Origin: Synechococcus sp. M16.1
Lineage (GTDB): Bacteria > Cyanobacteriota > Cyanobacteriia > PCC-6307 > Cyanobiaceae
Direction of reading: 5' to 3'
NCBI RefSeq assembly: GCF_014279895.1
Contig: NZ_CP047954.1
Span: forward strand, 1,984,001 to 2,048,000
Length of the DNA stretch: 64,000 bases
This document shows positions 27,911-40,690 of this stretch, one piece after another. The notes beneath the pieces are model-generated. The model worked only from the letters and a program-made list of their open reading frames with translations. It had not been told where the DNA came from and did no database searches. Position 1 is the first letter of the stretch. Every line of letters starts with the position of its first letter. A program made the position numbers and the translations under genes.

Positions 27911-28420
27911 TTGGGGGCACACGACAGCCCCGAAGACTTGGCAACGGGTCGCCACCACGATCAAAGCATCTGGGTCCTGAGCCTCCCGCTCGGCATCGCT
28001 GTTGGCTTGGTGCTGGGATGGGCTGCAGCCTTGATCGCCGCCGCCAGCTGCCTGGCTGGCGGTTTATGGCTGTCCCCAGACCTGGATACCCGCTCCAACG
28101 CGCTGCGGCGCTGGGGAGTCCTCGGCTTTCTCTGGTGGCCCTACCGCCTACTGATTCCCCATCGCTCGCTCTGGTCCCATGGTCCGCTGCTGGGAACAAC
28201 CGCGCGCATGGCGGTGCTGCTCGCCTGGTGCCTGATCGTGAGCATGGCGGTTCCAACACTCTCACCAGCGGTGCTGCTGACGACGCTCCAGCAACTGATG
28301 CATCAGCACCCACAGGAGTTCATCGCTCTGCTTGTGGGTTTCGAGGGCAGTGCCTGGATCCACCTGATCCTCGATGGCGACCCCTGGCCCCAGGAATGGT
28401 CGAAGAAACGACAGCGATGA
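27911..28420 (+). CDS. DUF2227 membrane protein (putative metal-binding)
   Basis: A 169-residue membrane protein matching DUF2227 (YdjM-like putative metal-dependent hydrolases). Motifs: GGLWLSPDLDTRSNALRRWG with conserved acidic residues, WWPYRLLIPHRSLWSHGPLLGT (split) with PHR and SHGP, and hydrophobic helices around them. The start is a TTG at 27911, since no ATG occurs until residue 98 and the SPDLD motif must be included. It begins 31 bases from the tRNA-Val 5' end, on the opposite strand. Confidence 0.7.
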   Translation: MGAHDSPEDLATGRHHDQSIWVLSLPLGIAVGLVLGWAAALIAAASCLAGGLWLSPDLDTRSNALRRWGVLGFLWWPYRLLIPHRSLWSHGPLLGTTARMAVLLAWCLIVSMAVPTLSPAVLLTTLQQLMHQHPQEFIALLVGFEGSAWIHLILDGDPWPQEWSKKRQR

Positions 28421-28453
28421 GAAGGTGGGCGTTGCCCCAGTTGTTGCCCCGGC

Positions 28454-29287
28454 ATGGCCAACGCTCCTTCTGACGCCATCCAGCGACTGATCGATGTTGT
28501 GGCCCAACTCAGGGATCCAACAACGGGCTGTCCCTGGGATCTGGAGCAGACCCATGCCTCGCTGGTGCCCTACGTGCTGGAAGAGGCCCATGAAGTGGCC
28601 GATGCGATCCGCCAGGGCAGCGATGCCGAGATGAAGGAGGAGCTGGGGGATCTGCTTCTGCAGGTGGTGCTGCATGCCCAGATCGCTCGGGAGCAGAAGC
28701 GCTTTGATTTGAATGCGATTGCCGACGGCATCAGCGACAAACTGATTCGCCGTCACCCCCATGTGTTCGGTGATGCCGTCGCCAGCACCAGTGGCGAGGT
28801 GCGACGCAGCTGGGAGGCCATCAAGCTCGAGGAGCAGGCCGAGGCCCTGGCGGGCTCCTCCAGCCCCCTCAGCGACCGGCTCAGAACCAAGGTGCGGGGC
28901 CTGCCGGCCCTGGCTGGAGCCATGACCATCTCCAAGAAAGCGGCCAAAGCCGGCTTCGAGTGGGATGACATGGCCGGCGTCTGGGAGAAGGTCCATGAGG
29001 AGCTGGACGAACTCAAGGAGGCGGTGGCCAACGGCGACAAAGGTCATGCCCAGGAGGAACTGGGCGATCTGCTGTTCACCCTGGTGAATGTGGCCCGTTG
29101 GTGCAGCATCGAACCCGAGGAGGGTCTCGCCGGCACGAATCAACGCTTCCTCGACCGCTTCTCCCGCGTTGAAGCTGCCCTGGAAGGGGATCTGCAGGGC
29201 CGCAGCATCAACGAATTGGAAGCCCTCTGGAAACAGGCCAAAGCGGCGATCCGAGCAGAACACTCGCCCTCCTCTGGATCCGATTAG
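28454..29287 (+). CDS. mazG: Nucleoside triphosphate pyrophosphohydrolase MazG
   Basis: Hydrolyses NTPs to NMPs and PPi and cleans the nucleotide pool; in other bacteria it affects (p)ppGpp levels. At 277 aa it has the two tandem MazG domains of the long form. The first has CPWDLEQTHASLVPYVLEEA and EELGDLLLQVVLHAQIA with the acidic ExxE/ExxD metal sites. The second repeats it as VHEELDELKEAV and EELGDLLFTLVNVARW. Its 3' end overlaps the convergent arfB by four bases. Confidence 0.94.
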   Translation: MANAPSDAIQRLIDVVAQLRDPTTGCPWDLEQTHASLVPYVLEEAHEVADAIRQGSDAEMKEELGDLLLQVVLHAQIAREQKRFDLNAIADGISDKLIRRHPHVFGDAVASTSGEVRRSWEAIKLEEQAEALAGSSSPLSDRLRTKVRGLPALAGAMTISKKAAKAGFEWDDMAGVWEKVHEELDELKEAVANGDKGHAQEELGDLLFTLVNVARWCSIEPEEGLAGTNQRFLDRFSRVEAALEGDLQGRSINELEALWKQAKAAIRAEHSPSSGSD

Positions 29288-29715
29288 TCGTCCAGGGAGG
29301 GCCGACTGCGCCGTTGACGCTTGAGGTCACCACGCTTTTTCTTGGTGTCCAACCGCCGCTTCACGGCACCACGACCCGGCCGGGTGGCCTTTCGGGCACG
29401 CGGTGCTGGCTGCAAGCCCTCCCGCAGCAGCTCCCCCATGCGATGCAGAGCCTTCTGTCGGTTCTGCCATTGGGAGCGTTCTTCTGCGACCACAACCCGT
29501 AGGCAGCCCTCCACCAAACGGGTCTGGAAGTGCTCCAGCAATCGGGCACGGCGAAATGGACCCAGACAGGAGCAGTTCGCCAGATCCAGAAGCAATTCCA
29601 CACGGGAATCGGTGGTGTTAACCCCCTGCCCGCCGGGGCCAGATGAGCGGCTGAACCGCCAGCGCAGCTCCCTGGACGGAATGGTCAACCGCTCGTTCAC
29701 CACCAGGTCTTGCAC
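29284..29715 (-). CDS. arfB: Alternative ribosome-rescue factor, GGQ peptidyl-tRNA hydrolase (ArfB/YaeJ)
   Basis: A 143-residue protein with the catalytic GGQ motif in SRSSGPGGQGVNTTDSRVEL. It ends in a long basic tail (GAVKRRLDTKKKRGDLKRQR) that in ArfB enters the empty mRNA channel of stalled ribosomes. It lacks the codon-recognition domain of RF1/RF2. It therefore releases peptides from non-stop complexes. The GGQ fold starts near the N-terminus, as in the family, supporting the ATG at 29715. Confidence 0.9.
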   Translation of the reverse strand: MQDLVVNERLTIPSRELRWRFSRSSGPGGQGVNTTDSRVELLLDLANCSCLGPFRRARLLEHFQTRLVEGCLRVVVAEERSQWQNRQKALHRMGELLREGLQPAPRARKATRPGRGAVKRRLDTKKKRGDLKRQRRSRPSLDD

Positions 29716-29813
29716 CAGCCATCTCCTGGCTCAAGAACAACAGGATGGTCCCACCGGGTTGATGCCTCGGAGAGGAAACACGTGCATCAACCAGGAGTCC
29801 TATCGGTAAAACA

Positions 29814-29841
29814 AAAGCCTTGATCTGACGAAAAAGGCTTT
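29814..29841 (-). terminator. Hairpin with T-rich tail on the minus strand
   Basis: AAAGCCTT (29814-29821) pairs with AAGGCTTT (29834-29841). On the minus strand the stem is followed by TGTTTTA, terminator-like. It lies upstream of arfB, so it would attenuate arfB or stop a short antisense RNA. Confidence 0.35.
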
Positions 29842-29910
29842 GGAGCTGCCCTCTTCCACAGCAGCTCCCCAACCAAACACATTCAACCTCCACATGTTGT
29901 GTTCGTCAAT

Positions 29911-29938
29911 CCCAAAAGCACCACATCTGGTGTTTGGG
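29911..29938 (+). promoter_or_regulatory. Bulged hairpin in the speE leader region
   Basis: CCCAAA and CACCA pair with TGGTG and TTTGGG (29911-29938), with a two-base AG bulge and a CATC loop. It stands 46 bases before the speE ATG. No T-run follows, so a leader structure is more likely than a terminator. Confidence 0.35.
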
Positions 29939-29960
29939 AACAGCCCTCCTGGGTCCTTAG

Positions 29961-31707
<1,747 letters not shown>

Positions 31708-31711
<4 letters not shown>

Positions 31712-32103
31712 TAGAAGTGACGGGCATCAGCCCGCTGCTGCCGCAAACGGCTGTGCTGCTTGCTGAGCAATTGCAGCACCAGCGTTGGGTGCCGATGGAT
31801 GAGCGCCAGAAAATTGGAGCGGCTCAGGCGGAACAACGAAACAGGCGTCACCGCTGTGGCATCACGGCTGTGACACTCGGCGCCATCCACCAGATCCTCA
31901 TAGAAAAACAATTCACCGGAACCAAAGCGAATGCGGTTCAACGGACCACTGCTCAGTTCCATCCATCCCCGTTCAATCACATGGATGAACTGCACAGGCT
32001 CACCGGCACTGAAAACAGTTGCGCCGGTGGGAAGGGTCAGGCGATCCACCTCAGGCTGTTCCTGGATCAGTTCCAGAGGAGTCAGCGGAGCTGAGGCGGA
32101 CAA
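31708..32103 (-). CDS. Cyclic-nucleotide-binding-domain protein without HTH
   Basis: A 131-residue protein with a Crp-like beta-roll: LTLPTGATVFSAGEPVQFIH (start of the roll), VIERGWMELSSG, and FLALIHRHPTLVLQLLSKQH as the dimer-type helix. The usual C-terminal DNA-binding helix-turn-helix is absent; the protein ends shortly after the helix. The phosphate-binding cassette (ELFFYEDLVDGAECHSRDAT) lacks the canonical Arg-Ser pair for cAMP, so the ligand is uncertain. It shares four bases with the speB 3' end. Confidence 0.72.
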
Positions 32104-32187
32104 GGCAATAACCGGGGTTGGCTGCAGTATCCCGCGCTCATCCGGTGGAGGCCATCAGCAATGGCGGAGTCATGGATGGATCCAGGC

Positions 32188-32400
32188 TCACGTCAAGCTG
32201 CGATCCAGCTCCAGCTGACGCTCTCCAACACCGCTGCTCTGCAGAGCCGGAAGCTTGGGGGAACGGGGGGTCCAGTGGTGACAGACCATGAGATCTGCAA
32301 TCTCGGCATGCACCTCCAACCGGCGCAGACGGCACCACCCCTTCGCACCTGCCGGCAGGGTGCAGTACTGACAACTGCGACAGCAGGAGCTGGCGACCAA
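32188..32400 (-). CDS. Small Cys-rich protein, probable metal binder (70 aa)
   Basis: The N-terminal half carries the Cys pattern CCRSCQYC, then WCRLRRLEVHAEIADLMVCH split by about 10 residues, followed by H-W-T-P. Six Cys and two adjacent His in 45 residues point to a zinc or iron-sulfur site. The spacing looks conserved rather than random. Start ATG at 32400. It lies upstream of the HTH-less Crp-like gene on the same strand (84-base gap), so the two may be co-transcribed. Function unknown. Confidence 0.6.
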   Translation of the reverse strand: MVASSCCRSCQYCTLPAGAKGWCRLRRLEVHAEIADLMVCHHWTPRSPKLPALQSSGVGERQLELDRSLT

Positions 32401-32530
32401 ACAAGCGCTCCGGAAACGCGCTCAAGCTAGTGACGGTCTGCGAAACGGACCATGGACAGGGGCAAATTTCCGGGTTCCCTTCCGGATCGTGAAGCCCTCC
32501 ATAAGAATGCGCTTCTCATCGGCCGCCCCC

Positions 32531-33634
32531 ATGTCCCTGCAGCGCACTCCCCTGTTCGAGTCCTGCCGCAGCGCCGGGGGCCGCATGGTGCCGTTTGCAG
32601 GCTGGGAGATGCCGGTTCAGTTCAGCGGCCTGATCCAGGAGCACAAGGCCGTTCGCGAACGGGTCGGCATGTTCGATATTTCCCACATGGGAGTGCTGCG
32701 CCTCGAAGGTGCCAATCCCAAGGATGCGCTGCAAAAGCTGATCCCCAGCGACCTGCACCGCATCGGTCCCGGCGAAGCCTGCTACTCGGTTCTGCTGAAC
32801 AAGCGCGGCGGCATTCGCGACGACCTCATCGTTTACGACTGCGGTGTCATTGATGCCGAACGGGGTGCGCTGGTGCTGGTGATCAATGCCGCCTGCGCCG
32901 ACAGCGACACCGCCTGGATCCGTGAACAGATGGAGCCCGCTGGCCTGACGGTGACCGACATCAAAAAGGACGGAGTGCTGCTCGCTCTGCAGGGCCCTGA
33001 GGCCATGGGTTTGCTGCAGGAGCTGAGCGGCGAAGACCTCAGCGGCTTGCCCCGCTTCGGCCACCGGATGCTCAACCTCGAGGGCCTGAGCCAACCGGTG
33101 TTCAGTGCTCGCACGGGCTACACCGGCGAAGACGGTGCCGAGCTGCTGCTCAACGCCGACGACGGACAGAAGCTCTGGCAGCTTTTGCTCGATCGCGGTG
33201 TCACTCCCTGCGGCCTGGGGGCACGGGACACCTTGCGGCTGGAGGCCGCCATGCACCTTTACGGCCAGGACATGAACGACAAAACCAACCCCTTCGAGGC
33301 CGGGTTGGGTTGGCTCGTGCACCTGGAAATGCCCGTGGATTTTGTGGGCCGACAGGCGCTGGAGCAGGCGGCGGAATCCGACCCGGCCAAACGCCTGGTG
33401 GGGCTCAAGCTGCAGGGTCGTGCCATCGCCCGCCACGACTACCCCGTGATGCACAACGGAGAGACGGTGGGCATCGTCACCAGCGGCACCTGGTCACCCA
33501 CCTTGGAAGAAGCGATCGCCCTGGCCTACGTGCCGCCATCCCTCGCCAAGCTCGGCACCGAACTGAGCGTTGAGATCCGCGGCAAGGCCCAGCCGGCAAG
33601 GGTCGTTCGCAAGCCCTTCTACAAACGCGCCTGA
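32531..33634 (+). CDS. gcvT: Glycine cleavage system T protein (aminomethyltransferase)
   Basis: Transfers the one-carbon unit from aminomethyl-lipoyl GcvH to tetrahydrofolate, releasing ammonia. At 367 aa it is full length. Signature segments: [19 protein letters not shown] (folate-binding), [10 protein letters not shown] and [20 protein letters not shown] with the catalytic Asp region. The ATG at 32531 begins the conserved N-terminus. It lies about 28 kb from the gcvHP operon, divergent from the Cys-rich gene, and 49 bases before aspS. Confidence 0.95.
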   Translation: MSLQRTPLFESCRSAGGRMVPFAGWEMPVQFSGLIQEHKAVRERVGMFDISHMGVLRLEGANPKDALQKLIPSDLHRIGPGEACYSVLLNKRGGIRDDLIVYDCGVIDAERGALVLVINAACADSDTAWIREQMEPAGLTVTDIKKDGVLLALQGPEAMGLLQELSGEDLSGLPRFGHRMLNLEGLSQPVFSARTGYTGEDGAELLLNADDGQKLWQLLLDRGVTPCGLGARDTLRLEAAMHLYGQDMNDKTNPFEAGLGWLVHLEMPVDFVGRQALEQAAESDPAKRLVGLKLQGRAIARHDYPVMHNGETVGIVTSGTWSPTLEEAIALAYVPPSLAKLGTELSVEIRGKAQPARVVRKPFYKRA

Positions 33635-33683
33635 AGCTCACCGCTGCTGTGGGAAACTCGCTCTTCTCCAGTTGAGACATCCC

Positions 33684-35513
33684 ATGCGCAGCAACGGTTG
33701 CGGCGACCTGCGCGAACAGAACATTGATCAGCAGGTGCAACTGTGCGGCTGGGTGGATCGACGCCGTGATCACGGCGGGGTGATTTTCATCGACCTGCGG
33801 GACCGCAGCGGCACGGTGCAGATCACGGTGGACCCGGATCTGGGCGCCGACGCCTTCGCCGTCGCCGAGCATCTGCGCAGCGAGACCGTGCTGCAGGTTG
33901 AGGGGAAAGTGCGGGCCCGGCCTGGCGAATCGCTGAACGACAAGCTGGCGACGGGAGCCGTGGAAGTGCTCGCCAGCGGCATCACCGTGCTGAACAGCGT
34001 GAAAGGCAATCTGCCCTTCCCCGTGTCGGTGCACGACGAGGAGAACACCCGCGAAGAGCTGCGGCTGCGCCATCGCTATCTGGATCTGCGCCGCAAGCGC
34101 ATGAACGACAACCTGCGGCTGCGGGCCCAGACCATCCAGGCCGCCCGTCGCTTCCTGGAGGACGCAGGCTTCATCGAGGTGGAGACCCCGGTGCTGACCC
34201 GCTCCACGCCGGAAGGCGCCCGCGACTACGTGCTGCCCAGTCGGGTCTGCGGCGGCGAATGGTTCGCCCTGCCCCAGTCCCCCCAGTTGTTCAAGCAGCT
34301 GCTGATGGTGGGCGGCATCGAGCGGTACTACCAGGTGGCCCGCTGTTTCCGCGACGAAGACCTGCGGGCCGACCGCCAGCCGGAATTCACCCAGCTGGAT
34401 ATCGAGATGAGCTTCATGGATCAGGAGCAGATCCTGGAGCTGAACGAAGCGCTGATCTGCTCCATCTGGAAGGCCGTGAAGGGCATCGAACTGCCGCGGC
34501 CCTTCCCACGCATGACCTGGCATGACGCCATGGAGCGCTACGGCACCGACCGACCCGACACCCGCTACGGCATGGAGCTCACCAACGTGAGCGACATCGT
34601 GAAGGACATGGGCTTCAAGGTGTTCAGTGGCGCCGTGAAGTCCGGCGGCGCGGTGAAGTGCATCGCGGTGCCCGGCGGCAACGATGCGGTGAGCAACGTG
34701 CGGATCAAGCCGGGTGGTGATGTGTTCAGCGAGGCACAGAAAGCTGGTGCCGGTGGCCTGGCCTTCATCCGGGTGCGCGACGGCGGTGAAATCGACACGA
34801 TCGGCGCCATCAAGGACAACCTCAGCGACGAGCAGAAGCAGGAGCTGCTCAGCCGCACCGGTGCCGAACCCGGCACCCTGCTGCTGTTCGGTGCCGGCGA
34901 CACCGCCACGGTGAACAAGGCCCTCGACAGGGTGCGCCAGTACCTGGCCAAGGAGCTGGGCATGGTGAAGGCCGACCGGGACAACGAACAGTGGAACTTC
35001 CTCTGGGTGGTGGACTTCCCGATGTTCGAGTTCAACAGCGACGAGAACCGTTACGAGGCTCTGCACCACCCCTTCTGCGCCCCCAATGCGGAGGATCTCG
35101 GCAGCGATGCATCGAAGTGGGCCGAAACCCTGCCCGGAGCCCGGGCCCAGGCCTACGACCTTGTGCTCAATGGCCTTGAGCTCGGCGGCGGCTCCTTGCG
35201 CATCCATGACTCCGCCCTGCAGCGCCAGGTGTTGCAGACGGTTGGATTGCCTCTCGAGGAGGCCCAGGAGCAGTTCGGCTTCCTGATGGACGCTCTTGAT
35301 GTTGGCGCACCGCCCCACGGCGGCCTGGCCTTCGGTGTGGACCGGATGGTGATGCTGCTGGCCGGCGAGGAGTCGATCCGCGACACCATTGCCTTCCCCA
35401 AGACCCAGCAGGCCCGCTGCCTGATGACCAGTGCCCCAGGGGGCGTGGCCGACAAGCAGCTGGAGGAACTGCACGTGGCCAGCACTTGGGTTGAGCCCGA
35501 CCAGGAAGTGTGA
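33684..35513 (+). CDS. aspS: Aspartyl-tRNA synthetase
   Basis: Class IIb synthetase of the bacterial type, 609 aa. The N-terminal OB fold reads [20 protein letters not shown]. Motif 2 is [20 protein letters not shown], and motif 3 is [16 protein letters not shown]. The bacterial GAD insertion domain lies between motifs 2 and 3 (about residues 290-420). Whether it also misacylates tRNA-Asn cannot be judged. The start ATG is at 33684; an open frame upstream runs back into gcvT and is not used. Confidence 0.96.
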   Translation: MRSNGCGDLREQNIDQQVQLCGWVDRRRDHGGVIFIDLRDRSGTVQITVDPDLGADAFAVAEHLRSETVLQVEGKVRARPGESLNDKLATGAVEVLASGITVLNSVKGNLPFPVSVHDEENTREELRLRHRYLDLRRKRMNDNLRLRAQTIQAARRFLEDAGFIEVETPVLTRSTPEGARDYVLPSRVCGGEWFALPQSPQLFKQLLMVGGIERYYQVARCFRDEDLRADRQPEFTQLDIEMSFMDQEQILELNEALICSIWKAVKGIELPRPFPRMTWHDAMERYGTDRPDTRYGMELTNVSDIVKDMGFKVFSGAVKSGGAVKCIAVPGGNDAVSNVRIKPGGDVFSEAQKAGAGGLAFIRVRDGGEIDTIGAIKDNLSDEQKQELLSRTGAEPGTLLLFGAGDTATVNKALDRVRQYLAKELGMVKADRDNEQWNFLWVVDFPMFEFNSDENRYEALHHPFCAPNAEDLGSDASKWAETLPGARAQAYDLVLNGLELGGGSLRIHDSALQRQVLQTVGLPLEEAQEQFGFLMDALDVGAPPHGGLAFGVDRMVMLLAGEESIRDTIAFPKTQQARCLMTSAPGGVADKQLEELHVASTWVEPDQEV

Positions 35514-35615
35514 AGGCGGCTACTGGGCTGAGCAGATCCCGAAGGGAATCAGCGCATTTGTCGCACCGCGGCCAACGGCGAGGAACCCTGAAGTTGGACT
35601 TCACAAGGCCAGCTT

Positions 35616-36749
35616 TTGCCCAGCAAGCCCCGACGGACCGGGGGGACCCGTGAGCGCCGCAGCAGCGGCACAACGGATCTGCTGCGGCTTTATCTCCAGG
35701 ACATCGGCCGGGTCGACCTGCTCACCAATGAGGAGGAGGTCACCCTGGCCCGCCTGGTGCAGCGCCGCGAAGCACTGCTGCTCCAGCAACGGGAGCTGGC
35801 TGAGAGCGATACCGCCATCGGTGAACTGCACCGTCTCGAAGAACTGCAACGCCGGGAAGCCAACCAGCACAGCCACTGGCCAACCAAGCAGGAATGGGCC
35901 CGGGCGGCAGGACTGCCCTTGCCCGAGTTGCAGCAGCGGATTGACCTGGGCTATCAGGCCTGGGCTGAGCAGGCCCAGCTGGAGGCCAAGGATCTGAAGC
36001 TGGCCCTCCGCAACGGGCGGCGAGCCAAAGACCACATGATTCAGGCCAACCTGCGCCTGGTGGTGGCGGTGGCCAAGAAGTACCAGCAGCGGGGCATGGA
36101 AATCCTGGATCTGGTCCAGGAGGGAACGCTCGGGCTGGAGCGGGCCGTGGAAAAGTTCGATCCCACCCGTGGTTTCCGCTTCAGCACCTACGCCTACTGG
36201 TGGATCCGCCAGGGCATCACCCGGGCCATCGCCACCCAGAGCCGCACGATCCGTTTGCCCGTTCACGTCACCGAAAAACTGAACCGGATCAAACGGGTCC
36301 AGCAGGAGATTGCAAGCAACGAAGGACGCATTGCCTCGATCGCGGATCTGGCGCGCGAATTGGGCATCAGTGAAGACACCGTGCGCCAGACCCTGGCCCG
36401 GGTGCCCCGCTCAGTGTCTCTGGACACCCGTGTCGGCCGCGAACAGGACACCCAGCTCGGAGATCTGATCGAGGACGGCCATGCCACCCCGGAGCAGACC
36501 CTCACCCATGACGAACTCCACAACGATCTGGAGGGTCTCCTGGATGAACTCACCAGTCGGGAGGCCGCTGTCCTGCGCCGGCGCTTCGGATTGGAGGACG
36601 ACACGCCCCAGACCCTGGCCCAGATCGGGGAAGAGCTGAAACTCTCAAGGGAGCGCGTTCGTCAGATCGAAACCCGCGCCCTGCTCAAACTGCGGCAACC
36701 CCAACGACGCAGCAAAGTCCGTGATTACATCCAGGGCCTGGATTCCTAA
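35616..36749 (+). CDS. Group 2 (RpoD-like) sigma-70 factor
   Basis: A 377-residue primary-like sigma factor without the region 1.1 and the large nonconserved insertion of RpoD. Region 1.2 is TDLLRLYLQDIGRVDLLTNE; region 2 has ANLRLVVAVAKKYQQRG and STYAYWWIRQGITRAI (-10 recognition); region 4 has RFGLEDDTPQTLAQIGEEL and LSRERVRQIETRALLKLR (-35 recognition). Cyanobacteria have several such factors for stress and nutrient adaptation. The start is TTG 35616, with AAGG eight bases upstream; no ATG lies near. Confidence 0.9.
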   Translation: MPSKPRRTGGTRERRSSGTTDLLRLYLQDIGRVDLLTNEEEVTLARLVQRREALLLQQRELAESDTAIGELHRLEELQRREANQHSHWPTKQEWARAAGLPLPELQQRIDLGYQAWAEQAQLEAKDLKLALRNGRRAKDHMIQANLRLVVAVAKKYQQRGMEILDLVQEGTLGLERAVEKFDPTRGFRFSTYAYWWIRQGITRAIATQSRTIRLPVHVTEKLNRIKRVQQEIASNEGRIASIADLARELGISEDTVRQTLARVPRSVSLDTRVGREQDTQLGDLIEDGHATPEQTLTHDELHNDLEGLLDELTSREAAVLRRRFGLEDDTPQTLAQIGEELKLSRERVRQIETRALLKLRQPQRRSKVRDYIQGLDS

Positions 36750-36795
36750 AACACCGGTTCCCCCTGGAGCCCATGACCGACGCCAGCTAATTTGA

Positions 36796-38463
<1,668 letters not shown>

Positions 38464-38472
38464 ACCGCGTCG

Positions 38473-39090
38473 ATGGCTGACTCCCAGCGTCTCCCGGTGG
38501 TGGAAACATTCCATTCCCTGCAGGGAGAGGGCCACCATGCCGGACGCAGTGCATTTTTCATTCGGCTCGCGGGCTGCACCGTGGGCTGTCCCTGGTGCGA
38601 CACCAAGCACTCATGGCCGGCCCAAGGGCACCCTGAGCAACCCATCAATGCCTTGGCTGATGCCGCCCAGATAGCTGCTAAAGCCGGAGCCAGCTTCGTT
38701 GTGATCACCGGTGGGGAACCGTTGCATCACGATCTGCAGCCCCTCACCCAGGCCCTCGATGCGCGATGCGGTCTCCCCCTGCATCTGGAAACCAGCGGGG
38801 TGGATCCACTCAGCGGACGCTTCGATTGGATCACCCTCTCGCCAAAACGCCACCGCCCCCCACGGCAAGAGCTGTTGCAGGCCTGCCATGAGCTGAAAGT
38901 TGTGGTTCATGGCCCGGAAGACATCAGCTTCGCTGCAGCCATGGCATCCAAGTGCGAGGACGACACAGAGCGGCTGCTGCAGCCGGGCTGGGAGAGCAGC
39001 ATCGGAGAAGCCCTGGCTGTGGAGCATGTGCGTCAACACACCCAATGGCGTCTCAGCCTGCAAAGCCACAAATGGCTTGGAATCCGCTGA
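38473..39090 (+). CDS. queE: 7-carboxy-7-deazaguanine synthase (QueE)
   Basis: Radical SAM enzyme that forms 7-carboxy-7-deazaguanine in the queuosine/preQ0 pathway. At 205 aa it has QueE length. The iron-sulfur motif is CTVGCPWCDTKHSW, followed by VVITGGEPLHHDL and LHLETSG. The start PVVETFHSLQGEGHHAGRSA matches the family's substrate-binding N-terminus. It is the first of a plus-strand group in which queC also lies. Product preQ0 feeds tRNA modification; a DNA role cannot be excluded. Confidence 0.93.
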   Translation: MADSQRLPVVETFHSLQGEGHHAGRSAFFIRLAGCTVGCPWCDTKHSWPAQGHPEQPINALADAAQIAAKAGASFVVITGGEPLHHDLQPLTQALDARCGLPLHLETSGVDPLSGRFDWITLSPKRHRPPRQELLQACHELKVVVHGPEDISFAAAMASKCEDDTERLLQPGWESSIGEALAVEHVRQHTQWRLSLQSHKWLGIR

Positions 39091-39158
39091 AGGAGGCCGT
39101 TGAGGGCAGGGTCTGCTCCACTACGTTGAGGTTGAACAGAATTTGATCACCTGAGCCC

Positions 39159-40013
39159 ATGACCTCAGTGGCCGTTCTGGGCACAGGCCTCCTCGGAACG
39201 GCGATCGCAACGCGATTGCTGGAGCAGGGTCTCAACGTCCACGTCTGGAATCGCGACCCCTCCCGCATCGTCTCCCTCGTGGAGAAGGGTGCAACAGCGA
39301 TCGACGATCTGGGGCAAGCCGCGAAAAACAACAGCATCTTGATCACCGTCTTGCGTGACGGGGCAGCAACGGCATCCGTGATCGGCACGATTGGGGATCT
39401 GCAGAGCTCAACGGTGATCCCGATGGGGACCATGGGAGTTGAGGAAAGTCGCAAGCTCGCCACACAGGTTGCGGACCAGGGAGGGCAGTATCTGGAAGCC
39501 CCGGTGCTCGGCAGCAAACCACAGGCACTGAACGGATCGCTGCTGGTGATGGCCGGCGGCGAAGAGCATGTCTTCGAAGAACAACGGCCACTCCTCTCTC
39601 ATCTCTGCCAGGAGCCCCAGCTCGTGGGCCCCGTTGGCAGCGGCGCTGCCACCAAGCTGGCCCTCAATCAGTTGATCGCCAGCCTCACCCACAGCTTCTC
39701 CCTCTCCCTGCAACTGATTCAGCGGGCCGGCGTTCCTGTGGAAACGTTCATGGCCATCCTGCGGCCGTCAGCGCTCTACGCCCCCACCTTCGACAAGAAG
39801 CTGCAACGGATGCTGGATCACAGCTACGCCGATCCCAACTTCAGCACCGCCCTGCTGCGCAAAGACCTACGCCTGTTCCTGGAGGAGGCGACAACGACTG
39901 GGCTCCAGGATCAGGGGTTGAGCGGTTTGCTGTCCCTGCTTGAACAAGCCAAGGGCACCGAGCTGGATGAGCAGGACTACTGCGCCCTGCACGAACTCAC
40001 GGTTCTGAGATGA
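39159..40013 (+). CDS. Beta-hydroxyacid dehydrogenase (glyoxylate/succinic-semialdehyde reductase type)
   Basis: NAD(P)-dependent dehydrogenase of the 3-hydroxyisobutyrate family, 284 aa. The cofactor motif is [15 protein letters not shown]. The substrate motif usually written DAPVSG reads [11 protein letters not shown], and the catalytic Lys is in [16 protein letters not shown]. The WNRDPSR loop with Arg suggests NADP preference. This matches the glyoxylate/succinic-semialdehyde reductase branch, relevant to photorespiration or GABA-type metabolism. It overlaps queC by four bases. Confidence 0.85.
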   Translation: MTSVAVLGTGLLGTAIATRLLEQGLNVHVWNRDPSRIVSLVEKGATAIDDLGQAAKNNSILITVLRDGAATASVIGTIGDLQSSTVIPMGTMGVEESRKLATQVADQGGQYLEAPVLGSKPQALNGSLLVMAGGEEHVFEEQRPLLSHLCQEPQLVGPVGSGAATKLALNQLIASLTHSFSLSLQLIQRAGVPVETFMAILRPSALYAPTFDKKLQRMLDHSYADPNFSTALLRKDLRLFLEEATTTGLQDQGLSGLLSLLEQAKGTELDEQDYCALHELTVLR

Positions 40014-40690
40014 GTCAACGCACTGCCATCGCGCTTCTCTCCGGAGGTTTGGATTCCGCCACTGCTGCGGCCCTTGCCCTTGAGCAGGGCGACCGCGTCA
40101 TCGGCCTGTCCTTTGACTACGGCCAGCGCCATCGCCGCGAATTGGACGCCGCCGCTTCCGTTGCTGAGCAGCTTGGGTTGGCAGAGCATCACTGCATCAG
40201 CGTGAATCTGGCCAGCTGGGGGGGCTCAGCCCTCACCGACGCCAGCATCTCAATCCCCACCGATGGCGTGGAGGAAGGCCGCATTCCGCCCACCTATGTG
40301 CCCGGGCGCAACACCGTGTTCATCTCCATTGGCCTCAGCCTGGCGGAGGCCCGCGGAGCCGAGAGGTTGGTGCTGGGGGTGAATGCTGTCGATTACTCGG
40401 GGTATCCCGACTGCCGGCCCGACTACCTCAACGCCTTTCAGACCCTGGCCGACCTGGCCAGCAAAGCCGGTCGGGAGGGCCATGGCGCCCAACTCTGGGC
40501 ACCGCTTGTGCAGTGGAGCAAGCTACGCATCGTTGAGGAAGCCCTTCGCCTGGGTGTTCCGATCGAAACAACCTGGAGTTGCTACAGCGGCGGCACGCAC
40601 CCCTGCGGCGTCTGCGACAGCTGCCGCATCCGTGATGCAGCGCTCCGCGAGGCCGGCCGGCCTGACCTCTGCAGTTCAACAGCGGCATGA
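40010..40690 (+). CDS. queC: 7-cyano-7-deazaguanine synthase (QueC)
   Basis: ATP-dependent enzyme turning 7-carboxy-7-deazaguanine into preQ0. At 226 aa it is normal length. The PP-loop is [13 protein letters not shown], with [16 protein letters not shown]. Zinc ligands are [15 protein letters not shown]. The gene overlaps its neighbours on both sides by ATGA, so its translation is tied to the dehydrogenase before and pabB after. QueE, the preceding pathway step, is 1.5 kb upstream. Confidence 0.95.
   Translation: MSQRTAIALLSGGLDSATAAALALEQGDRVIGLSFDYGQRHRRELDAAASVAEQLGLAEHHCISVNLASWGGSALTDASISIPTDGVEEGRIPPTYVPGRNTVFISIGLSLAEARGAERLVLGVNAVDYSGYPDCRPDYLNAFQTLADLASKAGREGHGAQLWAPLVQWSKLRIVEEALRLGVPIETTWSCYSGGTHPCGVCDSCRIRDAALREAGRPDLCSSTAA

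Noticed and set aside
32138-32425. 95-codon frame overlapping the Cys-rich gene
   Set aside because: It is in another frame of the same strand; the Cys-rich frame has a coherent motif pattern and this one does not.
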